The position numbers and the translations under genes are program-made. Below are positions 8,955 to 17,835 of a stretch of 64,000 nucleotides of DNA, piece by piece. The number at the start of each line of letters is the position of its first letter. Position 1 is the first letter of the stretch. The notes under the pieces are model-generated. The model was not told where the DNA came from. It was given only the letters and a program-made list of their open reading frames with translations, and did not search any database. Source of the stretch: Shewanella psychrotolerans (GTDB lineage: Bacteria > Pseudomonadota > Gammaproteobacteria > Enterobacterales > Shewanellaceae); the NCBI RefSeq assembly GCF_019457595.1, contig NZ_CP080419.1:3534001-3598000 (forward strand). Direction: 5' to 3'.

Positions 8955-9473
8955 TTAGTGCACTAGACGGCAACCACAAACTGTATTGCTGGGTTGAAAT
9001 AGCACTATTGCATAGTCTCGCAAAGAATCTAAATCCAATGGTTCGATAGATAGATTATGCATTCCTTTACTGTCTAAGTTAAATGAACTGATATAAGAAA
9101 GATACTGCATATGTTGTGGTTGGCTTTGATAGTTGTCCTCACTCTCCTCTTTGGTATACACCGAAAAATTGTAGCGGTGCGCCTGCTTATCATAGTTAAC
9201 AAGCTTTCCCTTCATTCGAATACTTCCTGCCAGCGTGCCATCTAAATTGAAGTAACGATAGTTAATCTGAGCCTGCTGTTTCTTGGCCAAAATATCAACC
9301 AACAGATAATGACGTCCCTCTATCTCATTATTATCGGGTCTATCGAATAGCTCCGAGCTACAGCTAAGCATTAGACTCTGCGTAGGATAAAGATAACGAT
9401 AGCTGATGGTAAGACTAACAACCAACAGCAATAAAATCAGAAAATTAATTCCCCAGAGTACTTTTCTATTCAC
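8955..9473 (-). CDS. Small membrane-anchored partner of the wHTH regulator (FidL/ToxS-like)
   Basis: About 172 residues: one N-terminal helix (VLWGINFLILLLLVVSLTI) followed by a periplasmic domain with several strands and the pattern LSCSSELF after the helix. The preferred start is GTG at 9473, because GGAGG lies seven bases before it; a TTG further upstream would add six residues. The gene overlaps the end of the winged-helix regulator by eight bases (GTGAATAG), so the two are translationally coupled. By analogy with ToxR-ToxS and with CadC-like/FidL pairs, it probably stabilises or senses together with the regulator in the periplasm. The family assignment is tentative. Confidence 0.7.
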   Translation of the reverse strand: MNRKVLWGINFLILLLLVVSLTISYRYLYPTQSLMLSCSSELFDRPDNNEIEGRHYLLVDILAKKQQAQINYRYFNLDGTLAGSIRMKGKLVNYDKQAHRYNFSVYTKEESEDNYQSQPQHMQYLSYISSFNLDSKGMHNLSIEPLDLDSLRDYAIVLFQPSNTVCGCRLVH

Positions 9474-10257
9474 ACAAAGAGACCTCCGCAAGCCACTGAT
9501 CAGAAATAAAGACTTTATTTTGTCTAAAATCGGTCAGCTTAAGGTTTCTCACTATAGATTGGCCTAATTTATCGCCTTTCATAGTGATATTAAATACCTG
9601 TTTATCATGAGATAAAGAAAGATAGACTTGCTTCCATGGCGCTGATTCGCAAAGCTTAATGCCCTGAGCTAAACGCTGGGTTAACGCAAGTAATGAGGTA
9701 TTATTGGTTTTAGATTTAGCATAAGAGATAAGCATTACCTTCTGGCCAGACTCTAAGGTGATGACTTGCTTGCTAAAGGGTTCGGTATAGGTGCTATGGT
9801 TGGAAAATTGCCCCATCCATTGCATCACAACTAAAGGGATTATAGCCAAGATCAATAGGCCAACGCCTAGCTTGATTCGACGATGCTGACAACCGAATAA
9901 CCGGCTAATGAATACAGACACCCATACCGGAGTGCTAGGTTTCTTTATCCGCTTTCGCGACTGACTCTCTAAACGTAATCGATAGCCTTTACCTTTAATG
10001 GTTTCGATCATATGCTCATGCGCTGGCCCTAGAAACGATCGCAACATAAACACAGCTCGAGTGACGGAAGAATCACTTAACGCCAAATGCTCCGCATCGG
10101 CAGAACCTAATACATGTTTAGCAACCACTTTATCGTGATTAGCGATTAGCAGACGCAGCACCTGCAGCTCGGCTCGAGGTAAGAACCACTGCTCCTGGGT
10201 CACTTGGTGTGTGAGTAAGCCTCTTTGGCTATCAAAAAGACAATCACCTAATTGCAT
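9466..10257 (-). CDS. ToxR/CadC-like membrane-anchored winged-helix transcription regulator
   Basis: Residues 1-100 form an OmpR/PhoB-type winged helix (LLTHQVTQEQWFLPRAEL, LRLLIANHDKVV, then SDSSVTRAVFMLR and IETIKGKGYRL, the recognition helix and wing). A single membrane helix follows (about 134-152, IKLGVGLLILAIIPLVV) and then a periplasmic domain of about 110 residues. This layout, with DNA binding in the cytoplasm and sensing in the periplasm without phosphorylation, defines the ToxR/CadC class. ATG 10257 is preferred over GTG 10269 because AAGGGA precedes it. It is coupled to the small membrane gene that overlaps its 3' end. Targets are unknown; the divergent cytochrome operon about 600 bp away is a candidate. 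Confidence 0.85.
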   Translation of the reverse strand: MQLGDCLFDSQRGLLTHQVTQEQWFLPRAELQVLRLLIANHDKVVAKHVLGSADAEHLALSDSSVTRAVFMLRSFLGPAHEHMIETIKGKGYRLRLESQSRKRIKKPSTPVWVSVFISRLFGCQHRRIKLGVGLLILAIIPLVVMQWMGQFSNHSTYTEPFSKQVITLESGQKVMLISYAKSKTNNTSLLALTQRLAQGIKLCESAPWKQVYLSLSHDKQVFNITMKGDKLGQSIVRNLKLTDFRQNKVFISDQWLAEVSLCE

Positions 10258-10323
10258 TATTCCCTTCACTATTCAATTCAACCTACTCTTAGCTGGGGCG
10301 AATCTGACGAACTGCGTTATCTG

Positions 10324-10343
10324 CTCTATTGTTCACAATAGAG
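10324..10343. promoter_or_regulatory. Perfect 8+8 inverted repeat upstream of the ToxR-like gene
   Basis: CTCTATTG and CAATAGAG flank a TTCA spacer, about 67-86 bases upstream of the regulator start codon. It could be an operator (possibly autoregulatory) or a hairpin in the leader. Confidence 0.4.
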
Positions 10344-10611
10344 TCAAAATCATCATATTCTTTTAAAACAGTAAATTAGAATATCTTTTAAGATCCTAAC
10401 TATGTAGGTCATCGAGACGTAGTCACAGCATAAACAATACAATCACAAATTTCTGTGATCCCCACTATCTCATTACAATCAATGTGGAAATTATTATGAT
10501 CGTGTTAATAAAGCTTGTCGTTACGCGAACCAAGTCACATTATTTATGGCATGAATAACGCTATTCTCTCCATAGCTAAACCACAAAAATTAACATGAAT
10601 GCTACAAATAA

Positions 10612-10627
10612 AGTGACGCACCTCACA
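10612..10627 (+). promoter_or_regulatory. CRP-like binding site upstream of the cytochrome operon
   Basis: AGTGA-N6-TCACA matches nine of the ten conserved positions of the CRP consensus TGTGA-N6-TCACA. In Shewanella CRP is the main activator of anaerobic respiratory genes, so a site before a c-type cytochrome makes biological sense. It is about 225 bases before the start codon, so it needs a long leader or a distal position. Confidence 0.5.
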
Positions 10628-10850
10628 CAGCAATTGAATTCCGCCCATAAAGAGCTTAACGCAACATAAAAATCCGATTAGCATTAACTAAAAATAAGTC
10701 ATACCACCTCACTATTCGCTTTCACGCCATTCATCTATCCGTCATCACACTATTCACAATATTCCCCCAGCAAACTGATTCCAAGCTTACAAGGGACGAA
10801 CATTTCGTACCGACAATAACAACACTTATTTCCATGTGAGGACATTTTCT

Positions 10851-11672
10851 ATGACAATTACTAGACGCCAAGCACTCACCAAAATCATTGGTATTAGCAC
10901 CGCAGCTGCTGGAGCCACTCTTATGGGGACCTCTGCATTTGCTGGCACAGATGAACAAGGTAACTTTCACCTAGCTCTTGGGGATAAATTAAAGTACGTA
11001 CCACTCGATGCTATGGCAACAGCTAAGCTTGCTTATGAAACAGGTGGTGGATGTATGCATCAGGTATTCCATTCGTTAGTCACCATGCTTGCCAACTCTT
11101 CAAGTGCCGATGCAGCCAAGTTTGCTACTATTCCTACTGCCATCGCAGCATACGGTGGAGCGGGTATCGCCGGACAAGGTACAGTTTGTGGCAACATGAA
11201 TGCCACAGGAATGTTAGTAAACTTCCTCGATGACATTAACGGCCAAAACGCAGCGGTGATTGGAGCCGCCTTTAGATATTATGAAACAACTGAATTACCA
11301 CTCTCTAGCCCTGAGTTTATTGCTGGTATCGGCTCAACCGATGAAAAAACGCTAAAAGTAGGTAAGTCCTCTGTCGCCAATAGCGTGTTATGCCACTCAT
11401 CAATCAGTAACTGGTCAAAAGCATCAGGCTTTACCTTTAGTGAAAAAGGTGAGCGCTGCTACCGTTTGTCAGCCTCTATCGCTTACCACTTAGTTGAATT
11501 ACTTAATCGTGCCTATGCGGGTGAAGATATTGCTGCTCTACCAGAATCGAAACCATCAAGCGAAGCGCAAACCTGTCAAAGCTGTCATGGCGCCGCCGAC
11601 ACAATGGGCAGCGCGGCCAGTGTTAAAACAGATATGGAATGCACCACTTGCCATACCGGACACTTTAACTAA
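10851..11672 (+). CDS. Split-Soret-type diheme cytochrome c (Tat-exported)
   Basis: About 273 residues. The leader starts MTITRRQALTKIIG, a twin-arginine motif followed by a hydrophobic stretch and an AFA cleavage site, so the protein is exported folded by Tat. Two heme sites, CQSCH and CTTCH, lie in the last 30 residues. The body carries the cysteine layout of the C_GCAxxG_C_C redox domain (GGGCMHQVF, VCGNMNATG, SVLCHSSISNW, ERCYRLS), as in Desulfovibrio split-Soret cytochrome, which has the same C-terminal heme pair. The electron partner and substrate are unknown. The ATG at 10851 is used because GAGG lies just upstream; a GTG at 10836 overlaps that ribosome binding site. A lipoprotein gene follows after 14 bases. 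Confidence 0.82.
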   Translation: MTITRRQALTKIIGISTAAAGATLMGTSAFAGTDEQGNFHLALGDKLKYVPLDAMATAKLAYETGGGCMHQVFHSLVTMLANSSSADAAKFATIPTAIAAYGGAGIAGQGTVCGNMNATGMLVNFLDDINGQNAAVIGAAFRYYETTELPLSSPEFIAGIGSTDEKTLKVGKSSVANSVLCHSSISNWSKASGFTFSEKGERCYRLSASIAYHLVELLNRAYAGEDIAALPESKPSSEAQTCQSCHGAADTMGSAASVKTDMECTTCHTGHFN

Positions 11673-11686
11673 GTAAGGAGCTAGTC

Positions 11687-12208
11687 ATGAACGATAAATT
11701 AGTGACCAGCCTACTAGCAGCACTGCTGCTCTGTGGTGGATGTGGTAGTGATGACAATGACACCGAAATGCCACCTGTTGTTACACCACCGCCAGTAGCC
11801 GACAGCGTTGATGCCAATGAAGCATTGGCCATTAACCTTTCTCTGGCCGAATTTGATGGCGCGAGCGGAGCATTGAGTTTCACCCTAGAAGATGACGCCG
11901 CTTTGGCTATTACCAATGCTAAAGATTATAAAATCACCTATTTTGGCTTTCCTGAAGATGGTGTCACTTCCCGTAATGCAAAAGCATGGAAGCATTGGCA
12001 TGTCACCCAAAGCTTTGAATGCGATAGCAGCGCTGGCGAATGTGAAGGCGTTTTAGTGGAGTCAGAGAAAGGCAGCTATCACTTTGAAGCGACTGGCCTA
12101 GATTGGGACCGAAATACCAGCGATGGCTCAGTCAAAAAATATAAAGTAGCCATTGAGATCAAAGGAGCGATGGCAAACAACGAGTTAGTATTACTTCCCT
12201 CAACCTAA
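11687..12208 (+). CDS. Lipoprotein of unknown function, operon partner of the cytochrome
   Basis: 173 residues with a lipoprotein signal (LLAALLLCGGC, lipid cysteine at about 19) and an acidic/proline linker (SDDNDTEMPP). The mature part reads as a beta-sandwich-like domain with a cysteine pair (SFECDSSAGECEG). The style recalls the Ig-like domain that precedes the hemes in outer-membrane multiheme cytochromes, but no heme site is present and this is only an impression. It has a good ribosome binding site (AAGGAG) and follows the cytochrome by 14 bases, so both are on one mRNA. It may anchor or dock the cytochrome at the membrane. Confidence 0.7.
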   Translation: MNDKLVTSLLAALLLCGGCGSDDNDTEMPPVVTPPPVADSVDANEALAINLSLAEFDGASGALSFTLEDDAALAITNAKDYKITYFGFPEDGVTSRNAKAWKHWHVTQSFECDSSAGECEGVLVESEKGSYHFEATGLDWDRNTSDGSVKKYKVAIEIKGAMANNELVLLPST

Positions 12209-12223
12209 CCACTGCACGACTTT

Positions 12224-12258
12224 GAGGACTAATAGCCAATATATTAGTCCTCTTTTTT
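12224..12258 (+). terminator. Rho-independent terminator of the cytochrome-lipoprotein operon
   Basis: A 10-bp stem (GAGGACTAAT / ATTAGTCCTC) with a 9-nt loop is followed by six T residues, just past the lipoprotein stop codon. Confidence 0.9.
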
Positions 12259-12397
12259 ATAGAGGGTGAGTTACATCGAAATAACAGCAGAAACAACCTG
12301 TCGGTAATAGGCGCTGCCACTATACCATCACGAATTAATCGACTCTCAACCAATAGTAGGCACGAATCAGAATCAGATGCGAATCCAAACCTGTCAC

Positions 12398-12898
12398 TTA
12401 TTCCGCGGTATTCACGGTAGGCGTGTATTCTGACGTTTCATTCAGGCTGGGTGTCACCACCTCATAAAACATAGAAGTATCGTGGTAAGGTTCAAAAACC
12501 GAATACAACAGTAATAGCAGTAATATTAACTGTGATATCAATAGAATATATTTCTGACGTGAAATGCTCTTTCCTGGGAGCCCCACCGAAAATCCTGATG
12601 ATTGTTTTAACTTATCATGGAGGATAAAACCTTGATCATCGACAGCTTCGATTAATATCGCACTGGGCTCACCAAGAAAAAACTTTATGCGCTCAAGCGC
12701 TTCTTTTAATCGCTCGATATTGCGTTCATTTTCATCAAGGCAAGCAAGCAGTTGGCTATTAGACAATACTTGACCACGATGCTTAGCCAATTGTTTTAAC
12801 ACAGCAAACTCAGCTTTAGGCATCATCCAGCTTGTCTCATTTTCCTGATTTGACAATTGTGCTTGAGACATATCAAACCAACAACTACCAATTTGCAT
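12398..12898 (-). CDS. Short ToxR-like membrane-anchored winged-helix protein
   Basis: 166 residues: an N-terminal OmpR-type winged-helix region (MMPKAEFAVLKQLAKHRGQVL, then RLKEALERIKFFLG and IEAVDDQGFIL, about residues 1-95), a linker and one membrane helix (about 117-137, YILLISQLILLLLLLYSVF), leaving only about 29 periplasmic residues. The DNA-binding half is clearly of the same type as the regulator at 9466-10257, although the recognition helix is less canonical. With almost no periplasmic domain it may need a partner for sensing. It converges on the cytochrome-lipoprotein operon, so a regulator flanks that operon on each side. An A-tract bend lies upstream of it. Confidence 0.72.
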   Translation of the reverse strand: MQIGSCWFDMSQAQLSNQENETSWMMPKAEFAVLKQLAKHRGQVLSNSQLLACLDENERNIERLKEALERIKFFLGEPSAILIEAVDDQGFILHDKLKQSSGFSVGLPGKSISRQKYILLISQLILLLLLLYSVFEPYHDTSMFYEVVTPSLNETSEYTPTVNTAE

Positions 12899-13036
12899 AC
12901 TAGGTCTCTCACCAATGACAATAACTCATTGTAACCATAGCTAACGCTGGAATCTGTGACACCTTACATTCGGGATAGTAATTTTTCTCTTTCGTGACAT
13001 TAAGCACGCAAGCCATTAATAAAAACAGATCAAATA

Positions 13037-13068
13037 ACACAAAAAAAACACAAAAAAAACACAAAAAA
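13037..13068. repeat. Phased A-tract repeat (period 11)
   Basis: Two runs of eight A residues and one of six are separated by CAC, giving an 11-bp period. A-tracts in phase with the helix turn bend DNA. The element lies about 140-170 bases upstream of the start of the short ToxR-like gene and also upstream of nothing else on that strand. Confidence 0.7.
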
Positions 13069-13130
13069 GATACAAACCGATACGTATGTAAACAAAAGTA
13101 CAAGCAAACCATTGATTTACAACTGATGTA

Positions 13131-13157
13131 AAAAAAGCGCCTGTTAGGCGCTTTTTT
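13131..13157 (-). terminator. Bidirectional terminator after the DUF481 gene
   Basis: The 12-bp stem AAAAAAGCGCCT / AGGCGCTTTTTT with a 3-nt loop has A and T tracts on both sides. It lies 15 bases past the DUF481 stop codon on the minus strand. Confidence 0.9.
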
Positions 13158-13171
13158 CGAGACGGACTAAC

Positions 13172-13912
13172 TTAGAAAGAATAAAGTAAAGTCATGTTGG
13201 TTTCTGTATCTGTACTTTTCTTATCATCGGCGGGTTCGCTGTTGTAACGCACGACAACTGCAAATTTCATGGCTAATGCGCCAATAATATTTGCTGTGAT
13301 AGACGTTTCAGAGCGCCCCTCGAGGCTATCACCATAATCGGCAACAAACAGCTGCTTAAACTTAGAGTTATCAGTGATTTCAGTTTCAAAATTCATCACA
13401 CCGTGACCAACCCAGCTCTCTTCGGTATCGTAACCCGCTGCTAGCGTGCTCGCATCATCAAGACGTTTATACTGGTAACCAGGACCGACTTCAATGGCAA
13501 GCAATGTCTTACCTGTATCTACAAACTTATGGCCATAACCAGCCGACACTGTTGATTTAGAATCGAAACCAGTAAACGGATCAATCTCATGATTAGCGTT
13601 AGCAAAAATGTAGTTAACATCGCTTAACTGATAGTTGCCTTGGATTAGGCCGTAATAACGCTTACCGGTTTCTTCACCGCTATCCTCTTTATATAAGGCT
13701 TCAAGCAGATACTGGTTTTCCCAATTACCTAGCTCATGCTTCATATCTAAACGCCCCTTTAATGAGGTCGTCTCTGTGTTACCCGTGGTGACAGTTGCAC
13801 CGAGCTCCGCGTCTGCAGCAAACGTCTTATCACCCTTTACGAAATCTGCACCTGCATGAGCAGCGAACGGAGTCGCTAACAAAATAGCTGTAGCTGTCAG
13901 CAATTTTTTCAT
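13172..13912 (-). CDS. DUF481 (YdiY-like) outer-membrane protein
   Basis: From the ATG at 13912 the protein has 246 residues with a standard Sec signal (MKKLLTATAILLATPFAAHA). The mature part is a series of amphipathic strands typical of small outer-membrane beta barrels: LGATVTTGNTETTSLKG, KRYYGLIQGNYQLSD, SAGYGHKF, and a terminal aromatic (LLYSF) suited to BAM recognition. These are marks of the DUF481 family, whose role (salt- or alkali-induced in some species) is not settled. An in-frame start 54 bases upstream would add a non-signal-like extension and is not preferred. Monocistronic, with its own terminator. Confidence 0.85.
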   Translation of the reverse strand: MKKLLTATAILLATPFAAHAGADFVKGDKTFAADAELGATVTTGNTETTSLKGRLDMKHELGNWENQYLLEALYKEDSGEETGKRYYGLIQGNYQLSDVNYIFANANHEIDPFTGFDSKSTVSAGYGHKFVDTGKTLLAIEVGPGYQYKRLDDASTLAAGYDTEESWVGHGVMNFETEITDNSKFKQLFVADYGDSLEGRSETSITANIIGALAMKFAVVVRYNSEPADDKKSTDTETNMTLLYSF

Positions 13913-14064
13913 TGTTATGTTACCTATGTTATCCAAGCCCCTTAAAAATTGGCGCAATATTAACATCCAGCGAACATAAATGAAAACCGACCTTGCATAA
14001 TTCGGCTTCTTATACTGATTGATATAATAGGCAGTATTGCTTTAATGACGTGTCCTAGAAAGGA

Positions 14065-14088
14065 AAAAGCCCACGAAAGTGGGCTTTT
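14065..14088 (-). terminator. Rho-independent terminator of the fba end of the glycolytic cluster
   Basis: On the minus strand a 10-bp stem with a 4-nt loop ends in a T tract, 22 bases past the fba stop codon. Confidence 0.9.
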
Positions 14089-14109
14089 AACAACATATCG
14101 AATGTTAGA

Positions 14110-15174
14110 TTAGTTGATCTTTGGATCTAACTCTCCAGATTGATAAGCTTTGTACATCGCTTGTAGCGACTTAGGCTTGATCTTAGAGCCCATGCCCGCA
14201 CAGCCAAAGGCTTCATAGCGCGTGGTACAGATATCAGCCATCGCTTCCATAGAGGCTTTTAGGAATTTTCGAGGGTCAAATTCACTTGGATTTTCAGCCA
14301 AGAATTTACGCACAGCCCCTGTCGATGCTAAACGTAAATCGGTATCGATATTCACTTTGCGTACGCCGTGCTTGATACCTTCAACGATCTCTTCAAGCGG
14401 TACACCGTAAGTTTCAGGGATTGCACCGCCATACTGGTTGATAATTTCTAACCACTCTTGTGGTACTGAAGATGAACCGTGCATGACTAAGTGGGTGTTA
14501 GGAATACGTGCATGGATCTCTTTAATACGATCGATACGCAGCACATCACCGGTAGGCTTACGGCTAAACTTGTAGGCACCATGGCTGGTACCAATCGCAA
14601 TCGCGAGTGCATCAACATGAGTGTCACGTACAAAACGCGCCGCTTCTTCAGGGGTCGTTAATAGCTGGTCGTGACTAAGAACACCTTCTGCGCCAACACC
14701 ATCTTCTTCACCTGCCATACCCGTTTCTAGGCTACCTAGACAACCGATCTCACCTTCAACCGATACGCCACAAGCATGAGCAAACGCAACCGTTTTACGG
14801 GTCACATCAACGTTGTATTCATATGATGCAGGTGTCTTGCCATCTGCCATCAATGAACCATCCATCATCACTGATGACATACCGAGCTGAATAGAACGCT
14901 GACAGATATCAGGATCGGTACCATGATCCTGATGAATACATACAGGAATATCTGGATACTGCTCAAGCGCAGCGGTCATTAGGTATTTTAAGAACTGAGG
15001 ACGCGCATACTTACGTGCACCCGCAGAAGCTTGAACGATAACAGGGCTATCAGTCGCTTCAGCGGCTTGCATGATGGCACGCATCTGTTCAAGGTTGTTT
15101 ACGTTAAAAGCTGGAACGCCATAATCATGTTCTGCTGCATGATCTAGCATTTGACGTAGGGAAATTAAGGCCAT
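14110..15174 (-). CDS. fba: Fructose-bisphosphate aldolase, class II
   Basis: 354 residues. Cleaves fructose-1,6-bisphosphate to dihydroxyacetone phosphate and glyceraldehyde-3-phosphate, or runs the reverse in gluconeogenesis, in the cytoplasm. The zinc-binding IHQDHGTD (about residues 80-87), [14 protein letters not shown] and the downstream [11 protein letters not shown] and [12 protein letters not shown] segments are those of class II enzymes of the longer type. It is the last gene of the minus-strand series tkt-epd-pgk-fba, about 185 bases after pgk, and is followed by a terminator. The same order is known from Shewanella. Nothing about the protein looks unusual. Confidence 0.97.
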   Translation of the reverse strand: MALISLRQMLDHAAEHDYGVPAFNVNNLEQMRAIMQAAEATDSPVIVQASAGARKYARPQFLKYLMTAALEQYPDIPVCIHQDHGTDPDICQRSIQLGMSSVMMDGSLMADGKTPASYEYNVDVTRKTVAFAHACGVSVEGEIGCLGSLETGMAGEEDGVGAEGVLSHDQLLTTPEEAARFVRDTHVDALAIAIGTSHGAYKFSRKPTGDVLRIDRIKEIHARIPNTHLVMHGSSSVPQEWLEIINQYGGAIPETYGVPLEEIVEGIKHGVRKVNIDTDLRLASTGAVRKFLAENPSEFDPRKFLKASMEAMADICTTRYEAFGCAGMGSKIKPKSLQAMYKAYQSGELDPKIN

Positions 15175-15358
15175 TTTTTACTCCAATAATAGGGTGGCGA
15201 ACTAACTTTTGATTAATCCGATCACCGAGGTCACTATCGTTTGGACAGATTTTTATACTAACGATGGCAACCACATCCTGTGGATGCACATCGTCAGCGG
15301 TTTTTTTTAATATTAATTATTCGTTTTTACTTATTCAATTACTGCTATTGAGTAACCG

Positions 15359-16534
15359 TTATTCGCCGCGGCTTTCTAGCATAGCGACAGCGGGTAGCTC
15401 TTTACCTTCTAGGAACTCAAGGAAAGCACCGCCACCAGTTGAGATATAAGACACCTTATCAGCGATACCGTATTTGTCGACAGCAGCTAAAGTATCTCCA
15501 CCACCAGCGATAGAGAAAGCTGATGACTCAGCAATAGCTTGAGCGATGCGCTTAGTACCTTCACCGAATTGGTCAAATTCAAACACACCTACTGGACCAT
15601 TCCATACGATGGTACCGGCATTTTTAAGGATCTCAGCCAGTGCTTCAGCGCTGTCTGGTCCGATATCGAAAATCATATCGTCGCTTGATACTGCGCTTAC
15701 ATCTTTCAATGTTGCCGCTGCTGTTGGGCTAAATTCACCTGCAACAACCACATCTGTAGGCACCGGAATATCACCACCACGGCTTTGCGCATTAGCGACA
15801 AGACGCTTAGCTTCATCGATAAGATCCGCTTCATAAAGTGATTTACCCACTTCGTGACCCGCTGCAGCAATAAAGGTATTAGCAATACCACCACCAACAA
15901 CAAGCTGATCAACGATGCCAGATAGGCTTTCGAGCACAGTCAGCTTGGTCGATACCTTTGAACCACCAACAATCGCCACTAATGGACGTGCTGGGTTATC
16001 CATTGCTTTTCCTAGTGCTTCAAGTTCGCCAGCCAATAAAGGACCAGCGCAAGCGATAGGAGCATAAAGACCAACACCATGAGTCGATGCTTGGGCGCGG
16101 TGGGCTGTACCGAATGCATCCATTACATAAACGTCACACAATGCAGCCAGCTTTTTAGAAAGCGCTTCATCATTTTTCTTTTCGCCGACGTTAAAACGGA
16201 CGTTCTCAAATACCACAACTTCACCGACGTTAGCTTCAACACCATCGAGGTAATCGGTCGCTAGACGCACAGGGCAATCAAGTGCTTTTGCTAGGTAATC
16301 GACCACAGGTTGCAATGAAAATTCAGCATTAAATTCGCCTTCAGTTGGGCGACCAAGATGAGACATCACCATTACGGCAGCCCCTTTCTCTAACGCTAAC
16401 TTGATCGTTGGTAGAGAAGCACGTAGACGCGCATCACTGGTCACCACACCATCACTGACAGGGACATTCAGGTCTTCACGAATAAGCACGCGCTTACCTT
16501 GAAGATCTAAAGCTGACATATTGATAATAGCCAT
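15359..16534 (-). CDS. pgk: Phosphoglycerate kinase
   Basis: 391 residues, the normal bacterial length. Interconverts 1,3-bisphosphoglycerate/ADP and 3-phosphoglycerate/ATP. The N-terminal substrate-binding region ([30 protein letters not shown]) and the C-terminal nucleotide site ([12 protein letters not shown]-like stretch near residue 315, then [16 protein letters not shown] and [13 protein letters not shown]) are all present. It lies between epd and fba on one strand, with gaps of about 145 and 185 bases that contain short inverted repeats, so individual expression levels may be set by RNA processing. Confidence 0.97.
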   Translation of the reverse strand: MAIINMSALDLQGKRVLIREDLNVPVSDGVVTSDARLRASLPTIKLALEKGAAVMVMSHLGRPTEGEFNAEFSLQPVVDYLAKALDCPVRLATDYLDGVEANVGEVVVFENVRFNVGEKKNDEALSKKLAALCDVYVMDAFGTAHRAQASTHGVGLYAPIACAGPLLAGELEALGKAMDNPARPLVAIVGGSKVSTKLTVLESLSGIVDQLVVGGGIANTFIAAAGHEVGKSLYEADLIDEAKRLVANAQSRGGDIPVPTDVVVAGEFSPTAAATLKDVSAVSSDDMIFDIGPDSAEALAEILKNAGTIVWNGPVGVFEFDQFGEGTKRIAQAIAESSAFSIAGGGDTLAAVDKYGIADKVSYISTGGGAFLEFLEGKELPAVAMLESRGE

Positions 16535-16627
16535 TTTATATTTCCTTAAGATTTAAAGTTAAAAGACAAAAGTTAAAAAATTCTTCATTGCTAGCAAATT
16601 AAGGACAGTACACTTAATCGCTGCTAA

Positions 16628-16667
16628 CGCTGACGGCAACGCTATCTGATCTAAAACGCCATCAGCG
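16628..16667 (-). other. Intercistronic hairpin between epd and pgk
   Basis: Inverted repeat CGCTGACGGC / GCCATCAGCG (one G-T pair) with a 20-nt loop, 11 bases past the epd stop codon. It lacks a T tract, so it is more likely to stabilise or process the mRNA than to end it. Confidence 0.5.
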
Positions 16668-16678
16668 ATAAATATCGA

Positions 16679-17695
16679 TTACGCCCTAACGGCTTTTATC
16701 ATCTCTAAACTGGTATCGAGCATGCGATTAGCAAACCCCCACTCATTATCACACCACAACAGTAGCTTGACTAAATGACCAGCACTGACCCGCGTCTGTG
16801 TGCCATCGACGATACTGGACCGTGGATCATGGTTAAAATCACAGGAAACTAACGGTGCATTAGTATAACCGACAACCCCCTGATATGAGCCATTCGCGGC
16901 TTGAGATAGTACTCGGTTCACTGTATCGATATCTACACGTTTGTCTAAGGTGACCGATAAGTCAATTGCAGTGACATTTATTGTCGGTACGCGCACAGAA
17001 ATCGCCTCAAATTTATCTTTCATTTCAGGCAAAATACGTTCAATACCTCGCGCAAGCTTGGTATCCACCGGAATGATTGACTGCCCTGCAGCGCGAGTTC
17101 GCCGGAGATCATCATGATAGGCATCGATCACTTGTTGATCATTCATCGCTGAGTGAATCGTGGTGATCGCGCCGCTTTTAACTTGGAAAGCTCTATCGAG
17201 CACCTGAATAATCGGCACCAGACAGTTAGTCGTACAAGAAGCATTAGAAACCACGGTGTGATGAGCTTTTAGCGCTTCATGATTAACACCATAAACGATG
17301 GTGGCATCAACGTCACTTGACGATGGATGGCTTATTAATACTTGTTTGGCCCCTGCTTTCAGGTGCGCCTCACAAGCTTGTCTGTCAATGAGGACACCTG
17401 TGGCCTCGTAGACAATATCAATGCCCATTTCGGCCCAAGGCAGCTTTTCAGCATCCGCTTCATGGAGCAAAGTAATATGATCATCACCAACGGTTAATAC
17501 ATTATCATTGAGTGAGGTAGGTGATTGAAAGCGACCGTGAGTCGTGTCGTATAGCGTTAAGTGCAACATGGCTTCCGGTTTGGCAAGCTCATTGATAGCA
17601 ACGATCTGAATTCGATCGCGTTTACCTGACTCATAAAGGGCGCGAAGAATTGAACGACCAATACGGCCATATCCATTAATAGCAACTCTGATCAT
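16679..17695 (-). CDS. epd: Erythrose-4-phosphate dehydrogenase (GAPDH family)
   Basis: 338 residues. The N-terminal [19 protein letters not shown]-binding fingerprint and the catalytic cysteine in [10 protein letters not shown] mark a GAPDH-type enzyme. The position between tkt and pgk and the overall length fit erythrose-4-phosphate dehydrogenase, which feeds erythronate-4-phosphate into pyridoxal phosphate synthesis, rather than the glycolytic GAPDH. From sequence alone a GapB-type GAPDH cannot be excluded. It follows tkt by about 140 bases, with a hairpin in the gap. Confidence 0.9.
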   Translation of the reverse strand: MIRVAINGYGRIGRSILRALYESGKRDRIQIVAINELAKPEAMLHLTLYDTTHGRFQSPTSLNDNVLTVGDDHITLLHEADAEKLPWAEMGIDIVYEATGVLIDRQACEAHLKAGAKQVLISHPSSSDVDATIVYGVNHEALKAHHTVVSNASCTTNCLVPIIQVLDRAFQVKSGAITTIHSAMNDQQVIDAYHDDLRRTRAAGQSIIPVDTKLARGIERILPEMKDKFEAISVRVPTINVTAIDLSVTLDKRVDIDTVNRVLSQAANGSYQGVVGYTNAPLVSCDFNHDPRSSIVDGTQTRVSAGHLVKLLLWCDNEWGFANRMLDTSLEMIKAVRA

Positions 17696-17750
17696 TAAGC
17701 GCTTTGACTCCTCAAACCATCCCTGAAAGGGCAGACTTTTGATGCGACAA

Positions 17751-17782
17751 CGGCTTATCTAATATTGCTATCAGATAAGCCG
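17751..17782 (-). other. Intercistronic hairpin between tkt and epd
   Basis: Perfect 10-bp inverted repeat CGGCTTATCT / AGATAAGCCG with a 12-nt loop, in the tkt-epd gap and without a T tract. Candidate for mRNA processing or partial termination. Confidence 0.6.
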
Positions 17783-17835
17783 CTCCATCAGGCATTAGTT
17801 TCTAGAAAAACCAACGCCTCAACAACTGCTAACGC

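Larger units (their letters stand above)
10258..10850. other. About 590-bp divergent regulatory region
   Basis: This gap separates the ToxR-like gene (minus) from the split-Soret cytochrome operon (plus). It holds a 20-bp inverted repeat (10324-10343) near the regulator and a CRP-like site (10612-10627) nearer the cytochrome. It is AT-rich and has no convincing reading frame. Confidence 0.5.

Noticed and set aside
12909-13112. A 67-codon minus-strand frame rich in Phe, Val and Cys
   Set aside because: It runs through the A-tract repeat, and its composition is the artefact of reading AAA/CAC tracts on the other strand. No ribosome binding site.
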